Source: Deltaproteobacteria bacterium (GTDB lineage Bacteria > Myxococcota_A > UBA796 > SXON01). From it: 64,000 nt of DNA. The notes below the pieces were generated by a model, which was not told the origin of the DNA, ran no database searches, and saw only the letters and a program-made list of their open reading frames with translations. The DNA lies in the NCBI GenBank assembly GCA_947490345.1, contig CANLGL010000017.1, positions 24,887 to 88,886 on the forward strand, read 5' to 3'. Made by a program: the position numbers and the translations under genes. Shown in pieces: positions 8,601 to 17,536 of the stretch (positions are counted from its first letter, which is position 1; each line of letters starts with the position of its first letter).

Positions 8601-8706
8601 CGGGGATGCGCATCCAGGCCAACAGTCCGATGACCATCACCACGGAAAACAGCGTCAACACCGTGACCGGCCGGCTCACCGAGAAGCGGGGAATCCAGTC
8701 TTTCAC
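5641..8706 (-). CDS. RND-family efflux permease (pump 1)
   Basis: A 1021-residue inner membrane proton-driven exporter of the resistance-nodulation-division family, close to the normal length of 1020-1050. The N-terminal span is VTVLTLFSVVMVIGLLAWM, followed by a large periplasmic domain. TM2-TM6 contain MLGLMIAVGIAIDNAVVVVE, where the AcrB Asp-Asp pair is Asp-Asn, common in this branch. A second periplasmic domain and TM7-TM12 follow, including GGIGMIILMGIVVNNGIVLI. No membrane fusion protein is adjacent; the operon has only this pump and the TolC-like duct. The other pump (10727-13993) has a fusion protein but no duct, so components may be shared. The substrate cannot be predicted. Confidence 0.9.
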   Translation of the reverse strand: MKDWIPRFSVSRPVTVLTLFSVVMVIGLLAWMRIPVQMMPSGWISPQLWLWVNYEDSTPIETESRVLRPLEEQISTVAGLKSLDSRARSDGANLSLEFHGDVDMDEAYNAVGDRVERAMADLPDDVEKVWIWRFDPSDEPVVWAGISAPENISLEDLHFLTTRIIQKRLERIEGVGRVDLWGVDEPVVWIDFDRERLMAHHVDLMAVVTGLGGDNIQLAAGRVEDRGEVRYVRSLARYEGLDEIRRWPVGNGLVLTDVAEVRYAPASTTSINRIEGREAAALAINKESTANTVEVCAATQEAFAELAADPRLKGFHFHSFFDQGELIQKSLMALYRAALEGGVLAVIVLGLFLREWRITALIASTIPSSLLLTVIVMYFGGTSLNLLSMLGLMIAVGIAIDNAVVVVEAIFRRRQLGQEAVSAAIDGTAEVLLPVVLCTATSSIVFLPVILMSGDADFSFFLGALGMPVVWVHVASLLITLVFTPLSTVWLSSGRIVADARWMVWLSDSVVALLRRVLRHPMDSFVAVVAGIMLTVVVPVQAVSCEDEAEGNIDDFSVRFEVPRAYTYYERLRVVEAFEKLAEDNRDEWGVRTYRSRLSSDSTRGNLSIYLDSDKEEVMPREEVLADAKKKLPDLPGVSAQIGWGDTEGQSKSIGVALVGEDSETLAAIGKEASRRLRGIPGVLNVEDGADEGGEEEIRLRVDRAAAARYGVSASTIGRVVSFAMRGAPLSPWIVGEREVRMFTRFADDDRVSVDRLLDFQIGNRTGGVALRALVTPEPGSSWGSIRRQDRKTQLGIQMELEDGASKEAVYAQAMGELAQMEWPSGYGPERGDEWQEQLESDEARNSAFLLSVVFVFLIMGVLFESFLLPLTVIMTIPMASFGVYWGLYLTDTPFDAMGGIGMIILMGIVVNNGIVLIDRVTELRRHMDREEALVEAVRQRLRPILMTALTAIVGILPMAVGTETFVGIPYAPLGRVVAFGMTAATVLTLFFVPFLYAFLDDLRESGRRWLAFAWPKKEAS

Positions 8707-8836
8707 GCGGGGGGCCTCGGCGCGAACCTCTAATCGGCGGCGCGAGGCGTGCGGCGCCGAACGCAGGGGGTTTACGATCGCTTACGTCGGCGGTAAGAAG
8801 GCCAGCAGAGCGTGGCTCGATGGGGTACGGCGCAGC

Positions 8837-10213
8837 ATGTGTCGCGCGATCGCCCTCGCTCTATTCGTGGCCTGCACCGCCGAGCCCGGCAGCCCCGCCG
8901 CTGACCCGGAAACCCATGTGCTCGTGGTCGGCGCGGGGATGGCGGGCCTCACCGTGGCTCGCGTTCTAGCGGATGCGGGCGTAGAGGTGACCGTGCTGGA
9001 AGCGCGGGGGCGCCTGGGCGGACGCACGTTGACCGACACCGTCGGCGGGGCCGTTGTCGACGTGGGCGCCGCCTGGTACCACGGCATCACCGACAACCCC
9101 GCGGCGGCCTTCGCGGAGGCCAACGGCCTGGCGTGGGTGCCGGACCGCATTCCTTACACGACGCTCTATGACGAGGCGACCGACACCAGGCTCGGAGATG
9201 CCGCATGGAAGACCCTCGACGGCCACCAAGAGGGCTTCATCGAGGCGCTCCCAGCTCTCCAGGCCGATCTGGGCCCCGAGGCGTCGCTGGCGGACGGGAT
9301 CGACGCCTGGGTCAGCGACGAGGACCTGGCCGGGCAAGAGGCGCGTCTGGCCCGGTTCGCGACCGCTCAATGGCTCGGAGACCTCGAATACGCCTCGCCG
9401 ATCACTGAGCAATCTCTCGACGCCGTGTGGGCGGAAAAGAGTCTGCGCGGGGGCGATCAGTTCCCGGTCGGGGGCTACGGCCGAGTGGTCGACGCGCTCG
9501 CGGAGGGGCTCGACGTGCGGCTGGACCACCCGGTGAGCGAGATCGCAGTCAGCGCCGACGGGGTCCACCTGACCGCGGGCGGCGACGCCTTCGACGGGAC
9601 ACACGTCGTGGTGACGGTGCCGGTGGGCGTGCTGCGCTCCGGCGCCATCACCTTCTCCCCGCCGCTCTCCGAATCCCGCCGGGACGCCCTCGATCGGCTG
9701 GACATGGGCAACCTGGAGAAGGTCGTGTTGGTGTGGGACGAGGCGTGGTGGGACGGCTCGACCTCCTTCGTTTCGGCCGAGGGCGACGGCCGGTTTCCGG
9801 AGTTCCTGGATCTCCGCGAGGTGGCCGGCGCCAACATGCTGGTTGGCCTCTACGGTGGCAACTTCGCCCGGACGGTGCAACGAGAGTGGAGCGACGAAGA
9901 CATCGTCGCCGGCGCGCTCGCAGCATTGCAAGCGGCCTGGGGCACCGCGATTCCGGCACCGAAAGCGTCGAGCGTGACGCACTGGACCACCGACCCGTTC
10001 GCCGGCGGCTCCTACGCCAGTCTGCCGGTGGGCGCGTCGCGAGACGACCTCGTGACGCTGTCGGAGCCTGAAGGCGACCGGCTGCTCTTCGCCGGGGAGG
10101 CGACGGAGCCCGACTACTACGGAAACGTCCACGCCGCGGTCATGACCGGACTTCGTGAGGCGGCGAGGCTTGGGGTGACGAACCCGAGCACGGCGGGCTT
10201 TGAGGCGGAGTGA
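8837..10213 (+). CDS. Flavin-containing amine oxidase, lipoprotein
   Basis: A 458-residue FAD-dependent amine oxidase. After the lipoprotein signal MCRAIALALFVAC (lipobox LFVAC) comes the dinucleotide-binding motif VLVVGAGMAGLTVARVLADA (about 32-51). Then come LEARGRLGGRT, typical of monoamine oxidase/LSD1-like proteins, and a C-terminal FAD motif LLFAGEATEPDYYGNVHAA. The flavin-site region FAGGSYASLPVG is also present. The open frame extends upstream of 8837, but the lipoprotein signal fixes the start. The predicted place is the periplasm or outer membrane. The substrate is unknown (polyamine or aromatic amine). It is transcribed divergently from RND pump 1, with 130 bp between. A short hairpin lies 4 bp after the stop. 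Confidence 0.88.
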   Translation: MCRAIALALFVACTAEPGSPAADPETHVLVVGAGMAGLTVARVLADAGVEVTVLEARGRLGGRTLTDTVGGAVVDVGAAWYHGITDNPAAAFAEANGLAWVPDRIPYTTLYDEATDTRLGDAAWKTLDGHQEGFIEALPALQADLGPEASLADGIDAWVSDEDLAGQEARLARFATAQWLGDLEYASPITEQSLDAVWAEKSLRGGDQFPVGGYGRVVDALAEGLDVRLDHPVSEIAVSADGVHLTAGGDAFDGTHVVVTVPVGVLRSGAITFSPPLSESRRDALDRLDMGNLEKVVLVWDEAWWDGSTSFVSAEGDGRFPEFLDLREVAGANMLVGLYGGNFARTVQREWSDEDIVAGALAALQAAWGTAIPAPKASSVTHWTTDPFAGGSYASLPVGASRDDLVTLSEPEGDRLLFAGEATEPDYYGNVHAAVMTGLREAARLGVTNPSTAGFEAE

Positions 10214-10216
10214 TCG

Positions 10217-10233
10217 GGCTGGGGAAGCCAGCC
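10217..10233 (+). terminator. Hairpin after the amine oxidase gene
   Basis: The arms GGCTGG and CCAGCC are perfect and separated by a 5-nt loop (GGAAG), placed 4 bp downstream of the stop at 10213. There is no T-run after it, so it is at best a weak or Rho-assisted terminator. Confidence 0.35.
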
Positions 10234-10271
10234 TACTCCGGTTAGCTCTCCCTCCACCCACCCAGGCCCGC

Positions 10272-10726
<455 letters not shown>

Positions 10727-10730
<4 letters not shown>

Positions 10731-13700
10731 GCCTCCCCCTCCGTCAAGCGCACCGCCAATCGATAAATCACCGGCACCACGACGAGTGTCAGGAACGTCG
10801 AGCTGGCCAGGCCGAAGATGATGGTGATCGCCAGCGGCCGCTGCATCTCCTGACCCTCGCCGAAGCCCAGTGCCAGGGGCACGAGCCCCAACACCGAGTT
10901 GAGCGCGGTGATGAGGATCGGCCGCAGCCGCAGCGCCGCCGCCTCGCGGATGGCATCGTCCAGGGGGCGGCCTTCCTTCCGTAGTCGCGCAATGGCGTCC
11001 ACGAGCACGATCGCGTTGGCGACAACCACCCCTGCGAGCACGATGAGACCAATGAAGACGACGACGCTGACCGGGATGCCCGTGAGCCACAATCCGGCCG
11101 AGACCCCGACCAGCGCCAGCGGCACCGAGAAGAGGATCACCAGCGGATCGCGGAGCGACTCAAAGGTGCTGGCCATGATCACGTAGACCAGGAAGACCGC
11201 CAAGACCAAGGCCAGCGCCAGCGACCGGAGCGAGGTTTCGAGCTCCCGATTCTGCCCCGCTACTTCCAACTCGACACCAGCGGGCAGCCCCGCTCCTCGA
11301 AGTGCGGTCTCCGCCGCCGCCGCCGCACCCGCCAGATCGAAGCCAACCACGTCCGCCGACAGCACCACCGCCCGCCGCTGGTCGATGCGACGCACCTCGG
11401 AGGGGCCCTCGCCCTCCTCCACCTTGGCGACCGTGTCCAGGCGCACCTCGGGGGACAGGGCCGGGTTCACGTTGATGGCGCCCAGCGCGTCGACGCTGTT
11501 GCGGTCGCGCTCCTGGAGCCGCACCAGCAGATCGATGCGACGCTCGCCCTCGGCGATGCGGGTGGGTCGCTCGCCCTGGATCTTGGCTCGAACGGCACGC
11601 GCGACGTCGCCCACGCCGATGCCCAGGGCGGCGAGCCGCTGGCGGTCGTAGCGGACGCGGACCTCGGGGTAGCCGGCGGTCATCGAGGAGTGCACCTCCC
11701 GCAGCTCCGGCACACCGCTGAGAGCCGCCAGTCCCAGCTCGGAGGCGGCCCGCAGCGTGGTCAGCTCGGGGTCGTAGAGCACCACCTCGACCGGGGTGTG
11801 GAAGCTGAAGAGCGCCGGACGCGCGAAGCGGGAGCGCATCCTGGGGAAGGCGAGAAGCTCGGTGCGGATGGCGGCCACCGCGGCGTCCTCTCGCGCTTCG
11901 AGGTCGCCGCCAGGGGCGAGCTCCACCAGCACGCGCGCCGTGTTTTCCCCCTCGTCGGGCTTGGCGTCCGCGCGCCGCTCGGTGCCGACGACGGCGTAGA
12001 TCGCGTCGACCCCATCGAGCTGACCGAGCCGCGCCTCCAACTGTTGCACCAGCGCATCGGTGCGCGCGAGCGGGGTGCCCACGGGCATGGCCAACTCGAC
12101 CGTGAAACGCCCCTGGTGCACGTCGGGAATGAGCTGGGCGCCCACGTCCGCGAAGGCGATCGCCGCCGCGAGCGTGCCCGCGATGGCGACGACGAGCACC
12201 CGGGTCGGGCGATTGAGCCAACGGTCGAGCAGGCGAGCGAAGGCCCCCTCGGCGACGGCGTACTGGTCCAAGAACCGATCGGCGAGCCACACCGTTCCCC
12301 GATTCAGGGTGCCGAGCACCACGAAGAGTACGCGTAGCCCCACCCGGGCCGCCCAGCCCGCGAGCACGGCGAACGTCACGGCGACGGAAGCGAGGATGCC
12401 GTGGGCGACGAAGCGCACCAGAGCCCACGGCCAACGCCAGAAAGCGCGGCGTTGGCGCAGCGTCGCCCAGGCGTCGCGGGGCGTGCTTTCGGCAATGTCC
12501 CGAGCCCGTGCGGGGGGAGCGGCGATCGTCAACTGCCGCGCGGCGAGCATCGGGATCACGATGAGCGCGACTCCGAGTGACGCGAGCAGCGAAAAGACCA
12601 CGGTCAACGCGAGGTCACCAAAAATCTGCCCGGCGACCCCCTCGACGAAGACGATCGGGAAGAACACCGCGATCGCCGTGAGCACCGAAGCGAAAACGGC
12701 AGTGGCCACCTCGGCCGTACCCGCTATCGCCGCTTCCTTTCTACTCTTTCCGGCGTCGATGTGATTCTGTACCGACTCCAGCACCACCGTGCCCGAGTCG
12801 ATCACCATGCTGACGCCGAGCGCCAGCCCACCGAGCGACATCAGGTTGAGACTCAAGTCGCCCACGTACATGACGCCGAAGGTGGCGAAAAGACAGATGG
12901 GGATGGCCGTGGAGATGATCGCGGTGGTGAGCCAGTCGCGGAGGAAGACGAAGGTGACCAGGATGGCGAGCAGCCCGCCGAGGATGCCGTCGCTGGTGAG
13001 GTTGTCGAGCGCACCTTCGACGAAGTGGGCCTGGTCGTCCAACACCCGCGCGTCCATGCCCTCGGGCAACAGGCGTCCCTCGCCTTCGACACTCAGCGCC
13101 GCTTTCACCTGCCGAGCGACCTGCACGAGGTTGGCGTCGGCCTCCTTGTAGACCTCGATCTCCACCGACTCCACACCATCGAGGCGCGCCACCACCTCAC
13201 GATCGGCGTGACCCTCTGAAACATCGGCCACATCGCCAATGCGGACGCGCGTGCCGTCGGGACGCACGACCTGTAGCTCACGCACATCCTCGATCGAACG
13301 GAACTCGTTCAGCGTGCGGATGAGGTACTCGTTTTCCCCCTCGCGCACGAGCCCGCCGGCGACGTTCACGTTCTCGGCGCTCAGGGTCGCGCGCACCTGA
13401 TCCAGGCTGACGCCGCGCGCCACCAGCCAGTCCTCACGCGGCTCCACCAGCACCAGCCGCTCCAAGCCCCCACGCACGCTCACCGCCGCCACGCCGTCAA
13501 GCGCCTCCAACCGGCGCTTCACCTCCTTCTCCGCCACCTCGCGCTGCTGAAGTTGCGAGCCGCCGCCGGTCAGCGCCACCCGGAGGATCGGCTGGAGCGA
13601 GGGGTCGTAGCGCAGGATCAGCGGCCGCTCGATGCCGTCGGGAAGCCAGGTCGTTTGCAGGCGCTCGCGCACGTCTTGCATCGCCCCGCCCATCGGGGTG

Positions 13701-13993
13701 TCCCAGTCGAACTCCAAGACCACGTCGGAGAGGCCGGCGCGGCTGCGCGACTCGATGGAGACGACGCCCTCCACGGTGGAGAGCGCCTCTTCAACCGGCC
13801 GGCTGACCTGCGACTCGACCTCTTCCGGTGCGGCACCGTCGTACGCGGTCCGCACGGTGAGCGTCGGGTACGAGATGTCCGGCATCAGGTCCAGCGGCAG
13901 TTGCCCGAAGGACACCCAGCCGAAGACGAAGACCGCCACCGTCACCATCAGCACGGTGACCGGGTGCTCGACGACCCAACGGTAAAAGGCCAT
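10727..13993 (-). CDS. RND-family efflux permease (pump 2)
   Basis: A 1088-residue RND exporter beginning MAFYRWVVEHPVTVLMVTVA, with the family's LPLDLMPDISYP motif just after TM1. TM4 carries LALGVSMVIDSGTVVLESV, with Asp followed by Ser where AcrB has a second Asp. The protein is longer than pump 1 because of an insert near residues 500-600, between TM6 and TM7. The insert has extra hydrophobic segments such as HGILASVAVTFAVLAGWAA and VGLRVLFVVLGTL, suggesting an added membrane hairpin. It is the last gene of a minus-strand unit of fusion protein, TetR regulator and pump. Its TAG stop shares CTAG with the convergent lipoprotein stop. The substrate is unknown. Confidence 0.9.
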
Positions 13994-14033
13994 GGGGGCT
14001 AGCCTGAGGCCGGGCGTAGAGGCAGCGTGACCG

Positions 14034-14681
14034 TCATGGTGTTGGGCCGATCGTAGCTCGCTCCGGGCCGCCTCGGGGGGCCAGCAACGCGAGAGAGAGC
14101 GCCTCGTTCACGGCGGCAGCGCCGGCGCCGTCGATCCTGGCGAGAGCGAGGCCGTGGATCATGGAGGCCAGGTAGCAGGCCCGCTCGGGGTTTCCGCGGG
14201 GGTGCCCAACGCGGCGTGTGCGCAGACGCACCGCGTTCTCCAGGGTGCGGCGCGGGGATGGTACGGTGAGCATGCCGTGGATGCCACGGATTCCGATGCC
14301 CGGGTTGTGCCAGCCTTCGCCGGAGAACAGGCGGTAGAGGTTCGCGTGTGCGCCAGCGAACGCCACCCATCGGCCCGCGATGTCGGGCACCGGGGTCCTG
14401 CCTCCGGGAGTCAGCCCCACGGCCGCCTGAAGCTTTTCGAGCACCGACTCCGCCACAGCGGCCCGCATGCCCGCGAGGTTTCCGAACTGTCGTACCAGGG
14501 AGGTGGCGGTGACGCCGAGGTCCCGCGCGAGGCCGCGGAGGCTGAGCGCGCAGGGGCCATGGAGGGCGACGATCTGCCGACCGCGCGCGAGCGCCGAGGA
14601 CCGCAGGTTGCCGTGGTGGTACCGAAGTTTGCGGTACCAGAGGTCGGCGCGGGAGGGAGTGGGGAGTAGGGTGGTGTCCAT
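14034..14681 (-). CDS. TetR-family repressor of the RND operon
   Basis: A 215-residue TetR-type regulator. The N-terminal DNA-binding part has the hallmark YHHGNLRSSALARG (about 21-34), followed by a helix-turn-helix in LSLRGLARDLGVTATSLVRQ (about 47-66). The C-terminal ligand domain is helical and includes FAGAHANLYRLFSG. It lies between the fusion protein and pump genes on the same strand, so it most likely controls the efflux operon in response to a pump substrate. A good sigma70-like promoter immediately precedes the ATG with almost no leader, and a direct repeat inside that promoter could be its operator. The start is ATG 14681. Confidence 0.87.
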   Translation of the reverse strand: MDTTLLPTPSRADLWYRKLRYHHGNLRSSALARGRQIVALHGPCALSLRGLARDLGVTATSLVRQFGNLAGMRAAVAESVLEKLQAAVGLTPGGRTPVPDIAGRWVAFAGAHANLYRLFSGEGWHNPGIGIRGIHGMLTVPSPRRTLENAVRLRTRRVGHPRGNPERACYLASMIHGLALARIDGAGAAAVNEALSLALLAPRGGPERATIGPTP

Positions 14682-14687
14682 CGCCCT

Positions 14688-14716
14688 ATAGTAACATCGC
14701 TAACATGTCGTTGCAA
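14688..14716 (-). promoter_or_regulatory. Sigma70-like promoter with internal direct repeat for the tetR gene
   Basis: Read on the minus strand: TTGCAA (14711-14716), a 17-bp spacer, then TACTAT (14688-14693). The -10 box ends 6 bp before the ATG at 14681, so transcription should start at or next to the start codon, giving a leaderless mRNA. The spacer and -10 contain the direct repeat TAACAT-CGC-TAACAT (plus strand), a plausible TetR operator for autoregulation. Confidence 0.5.
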
Positions 14717-14796
14717 GCGCCCTGCGGTCAGTCCGCCGCGCCAGCCGTCCTGCGCTGCCGGCGGCAAGAGCGGCCGCCTCGACCGAGCAGTCAAGA

Positions 14797-14811
14797 CGCC
14801 GATAATCGGCG
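14797..14811. promoter_or_regulatory. Perfect short palindrome between MFP and tetR
   Basis: CGCCGAT-A-ATCGGCG is a perfect 7+1+7 inverted repeat, 7 bp downstream of the fusion protein stop. It could be an operator half or a small hairpin. There is no T-run, so it is not a classical terminator. A second small palindrome, TGCCG-G-CGGCA, lies at 14756-14766. Confidence 0.4.
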
Positions 14812-14817
14812 AGCGCT

Positions 14818-16044
14818 CTAGCCCGCCGCCGGCGGCGTGACCGGAGCCTCTGCGGCCTCCTTCTTCTCGACCAATGGGTCGGTGGGGAGCCGCACCCGTG
14901 CATCGTCGCGAAGGGACTGGTTGCCCACGGTAACGACTATGTCGCCCGCCACCAGGCCGCTGGTCAGCTCAGTGATCGTGCCATCGTCAAAGCCGAGCTG
15001 CACCTGGACCTTGTGGGCGCGCCGCCACACGCCCGGAATCTCGGGATCCTTCTCTTCTTCCTCCTCGCCGCCGAAGAGCCCTGCGAACCAGCCCTCGTCG
15101 GCCTCTCCGTCACCCTCACCCTTCTTCTCCTCGTCGGTCTCCGGCGGGGGACCCTCCAGGAGCTGGTACACGTAGGAGCGACCCTCTTCCCAGACAACGC
15201 CGCGGCGGGGGATGGTGACGACGCCGTCGTGGCGTGCGACCTCGATCGCCACGGTGACGTACTGGCCGGGGCGGAGGGTGGCCTGGCCGGGGTCCATCGC
15301 GACGGTCACGCGCACGGTGCCGGTGGCCGTGTCGACGATCGGCGCGACGCGGACCACCTTTCCGGTGGCCGCCACGGCGTCGTCGTATGCGCTGACGATG
15401 CGCGCCGGCTGGTCGACCGCGACGCGCGCGAGGTCACGCTCCGGCAGGGAGACGACCACCCGCAGCCGGTCCAGGTCCACCACGGTGAACGCCGGGGCGC
15501 CCCCGGCGATCTCCCCGAAGTGAACATTGCGTGCGGCGAGGACGCCGTCGATCGGGCTCTCCAGCCGGGTGAAGCCGCGAGTGGCGCTGGCCTCCTGATG
15601 AGCGGTCCGCGCCGCCCCCAGCGCGCGCTGGGCGCCTTCGTACTCGGCCCGGCTGAGGGCCCCCTGGTCGAAGAGCCGCTGCGCCGCCGCTGCGTCGGCT
15701 TCGGTGCGTTCCAACTCGGCGCTGGCGCGCTCGTAGGCGGCATCGAGCTGGGGCGACGCAATGATCGCCAAGAGCTGCCCACGGGTGACCCGGTCGCCCT
15801 CCTCCACGTAGATTCCAGTGACGACGCCGGTCGCCTCCGGAACCAAGACCGCCAGCGCCTCGCTCTCGACCGCGGCGCTGGCCAGGACGTGATCCCCGAC
15901 CGCGCCCAACGCTGCCGGCTGTACGTCCACCAGAATCCGGGGGTCGACGACGGGCTCCTCTTCCTCGTCCCCGTCGCCCTTGCCGCCACCCCCTCCGACC
16001 GAGCACGCCAGCAAGAGGGACACGAACAGTGCGGAAGGGTGCAT
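14818..16044 (-). CDS. Membrane fusion protein of RND exporter, lipoprotein
   Basis: A 408-residue periplasmic adaptor. The signal MHPSALFVSLLLAC ends in a lipobox, so the protein should be lipid-anchored in the inner membrane. The biotinyl-like hairpin domain is around ATGVVTGIYVEEGDRVTRGQ (about 68-87). A coiled coil follows (AAYERASAELERTEADAAAA, 102-121), and then the second lipoyl half (FTRLESPIDGVLAARNVHFG). The beta-barrel and membrane-proximal domains complete it. An unusual insert rich in Glu, Asp and Gly (about 300-345, ending in GGEEEEEKDPEIPG) interrupts the last domain. It starts the unit MFP-tetR-RND pump 2. No TolC gene is in this unit; the one at 4256 may serve. The stop is TAG. 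Confidence 0.88.
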   Translation of the reverse strand: MHPSALFVSLLLACSVGGGGGKGDGDEEEEPVVDPRILVDVQPAALGAVGDHVLASAAVESEALAVLVPEATGVVTGIYVEEGDRVTRGQLLAIIASPQLDAAYERASAELERTEADAAAAQRLFDQGALSRAEYEGAQRALGAARTAHQEASATRGFTRLESPIDGVLAARNVHFGEIAGGAPAFTVVDLDRLRVVVSLPERDLARVAVDQPARIVSAYDDAVAATGKVVRVAPIVDTATGTVRVTVAMDPGQATLRPGQYVTVAIEVARHDGVVTIPRRGVVWEEGRSYVYQLLEGPPPETDEEKKGEGDGEADEGWFAGLFGGEEEEEKDPEIPGVWRRAHKVQVQLGFDDGTITELTSGLVAGDIVVTVGNQSLRDDARVRLPTDPLVEKKEAAEAPVTPPAAG

Positions 16045-16124
16045 GGGCCGTGCATGCTAATCGCGGCAGGCCCCCATCGGGGACGCTCGCTGACGATCCC
16101 TTACATCCCCGTCTCCAGGACCCA

Positions 16125-16162
16125 CGCTACGATCGGAGTCCGTGCTGACGATGATCGTAGTG
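16125..16162 (+). promoter_or_regulatory. Inverted repeat enclosing the start of the HEAT-like gene
   Basis: CTACGAT (16127-16133) and ATCGTAG (16154-16160) are perfect complements; adjacent bases add a G-U and a C-G pair for a 9-bp stem. The 20-nt loop contains the GGAG ribosome-binding site and the possible starts GTG 16142 and ATG 16151, so translation could be modulated by this structure. Confidence 0.35.
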
Positions 16163-16972
16163 CTCGCATTCCTGCCGCTGGCCATTGCCGCCCCCGATCC
16201 CTCCTGGGTGAGCGCGCGGGACGCGCTCGTGCGCGATGCGGGAGACTCCAAGCTGCGAGGCTGGGAAACCAGCGACGATTGGCGGCAGCGGGTGCTGGCC
16301 ATGGACGTGCGGGCGTGGCAGTCCGACCGGGCGGCGGCGATGCTCGCATGGTCGGCGGCGCCGGCGGCCTTCCGTGGTGCGCTCTTGCGGTTCGGAGATC
16401 CGAGCCTGCAGACGCCGGCCGCAGCCGGTCCGCTCTTGGCGCGCCTGGCGTGGGGGGGCGACGGCGAGCCCGTCCGCGTCGCGCTCGCGGAGGCGATCGT
16501 GCACACCGGCGGCGACTGGGCCGGCGCGGTGGTCCTGATGCTCCCCGACGAACCGAGCGCCGCCGTCCGCAAGGTGCTGGTCGAGGACGGCCGGGTGGCG
16601 CCGCCCCCCTTCGCCGCCGCGCTTGTCGCCGCCGGCTTCGCCGACGAGGCCGACAGCGTTCGGGCCGCGGCCGCCCGCACGGCGCCGTGGGTCACCCCGG
16701 TGAGCGCGGTGGGACCGCTGTTGTTGGCGGCGCTCGCCGACGCCGCTGCCGAGGTCCGCAGCGAGGCGGCGCGGTCAGTCGGGCTGCTCGACGTCGAGGG
16801 CGCGTGGCGGCCACTCGTCTCGCTCCTGGCCGATTCGGACGCACGAGTGCGCCTGCAAGCGCTCAAGGCGCTGCAACGGCTCGACTCGGTCAACGCCGCG
16901 GCGCTCCCCCAACTGGAGAGCCTGCGCAACGACAGCGACGGCCGCGTACAGCGCGCGGCGGCGGGGGAGTGA
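16142..16972 (+). CDS. Secreted HEAT-repeat-like protein
   Basis: A protein of up to 276 residues with an N-terminal signal peptide (MIVVLAFLPLAIAA, cleavage after AIAA). The rest is alanine-rich alpha helix in repeating pairs, for example LLLAALADAAAEVRSEAARS and LVSLLADSDARVRLQALKAL in the C-terminal half. These match HEAT repeats (a D.x.VR..A..AL pattern). HEAT solenoids serve as scaffolds for protein binding; here the place would be the periplasm. The start is uncertain: GTG 16142 has GGAG only 3 nt upstream, while ATG 16151 has it 12 nt upstream, and both keep the signal peptide. The gene is divergent from the fusion protein gene (97 bp between) and convergent with the next lipoprotein. 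Confidence 0.75.
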   Translation: MLTMIVVLAFLPLAIAAPDPSWVSARDALVRDAGDSKLRGWETSDDWRQRVLAMDVRAWQSDRAAAMLAWSAAPAAFRGALLRFGDPSLQTPAAAGPLLARLAWGGDGEPVRVALAEAIVHTGGDWAGAVVLMLPDEPSAAVRKVLVEDGRVAPPPFAAALVAAGFADEADSVRAAAARTAPWVTPVSAVGPLLLAALADAAAEVRSEAARSVGLLDVEGAWRPLVSLLADSDARVRLQALKALQRLDSVNAAALPQLESLRNDSDGRVQRAAAGE

Positions 16973-16976
16973 GGCC

Positions 16977-17504
16977 CTACCGATACTGCGCGGTCAACTC
17001 CACACTTTCGATCTGGGCATGATCGCCGGCCGCACGGACACGCGCCACCTGCACGCGACCGTCCATGACCGCCATCACCACCAGGGCTTCCGGGCCCAGG
17101 ACGGAGCCCGGCGAGACCACAATCTCCGAACCGTCGGGCAGGCCCAGGACCGCCCGCGGCGGCTGCGCCTGCGCCATGGTGCTGACCAGCCGCACCGGAA
17201 ATTGCGCGGAGACTGCCACACCGGACGATGCCGACGACACCGGCGGCAGCGAGGCCGCCGGTCCGGAGCCTACCGCCGCATCGACGGGGTCGAGCATGTC
17301 GGCTCCCTCCACCTTCGATTCGACATCGCCGGCCAACTCCTCGCTGCTGATCCGGAACGGCTCCGGCTCCGCGAAGCGTGGATCGGCAGCTCCTGTCGCG
17401 ACCACGTGCTGGGCGGGGGCCGCCACGGATGCAGGCGAGAACACACTTCCAGAGGTTGGCATCGACTCGCACGCGCCCAGGAGTAGCCAGAACATACTGG
17501 TCAT
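16977..17504 (-). CDS. Lipoprotein with PilP/GspC-like C-terminal domain
   Basis: A 175-residue protein with the short lipoprotein signal MTSMFWLLLGAC (lipobox LLGAC; few basic residues, so the start at 17504 or 17495 is uncertain). A Ser/Ala/Pro-rich middle of about 90 residues looks disordered. The last 60 residues, including PRAVLGLPDGSEIVVSPGSV, resemble the small beta domain of PilP/GspC proteins (hydrophobic strand, LPDG turn, then Val-rich strands). PilP is a lipoprotein linking the inner membrane pilus platform to the secretin, so a secretion role is possible, but the similarity is weak and no pil genes adjoin it. It is divergent from the HD-GYP gene with only 32 bp between. Confidence 0.55.
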   Translation of the reverse strand: MTSMFWLLLGACESMPTSGSVFSPASVAAPAQHVVATGAADPRFAEPEPFRISSEELAGDVESKVEGADMLDPVDAAVGSGPAASLPPVSSASSGVAVSAQFPVRLVSTMAQAQPPRAVLGLPDGSEIVVSPGSVLGPEALVVMAVMDGRVQVARVRAAGDHAQIESVELTAQYR

Positions 17505-17536
17505 GTAATCTATTGCGGGTGTGATAGAGGCTGAGC

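Noticed and set aside
7147..8733. A 528-codon open frame antisense to RND pump 1
   Set aside because: Shadow of the RND gene, rich in His/Arg/Asp, without domains.
8771..8797. CTTAC/GTAAG inverted repeat upstream of the amine oxidase
   Set aside because: Five-bp arms with a 7-bp spacer are too short to separate from chance without conservation data.
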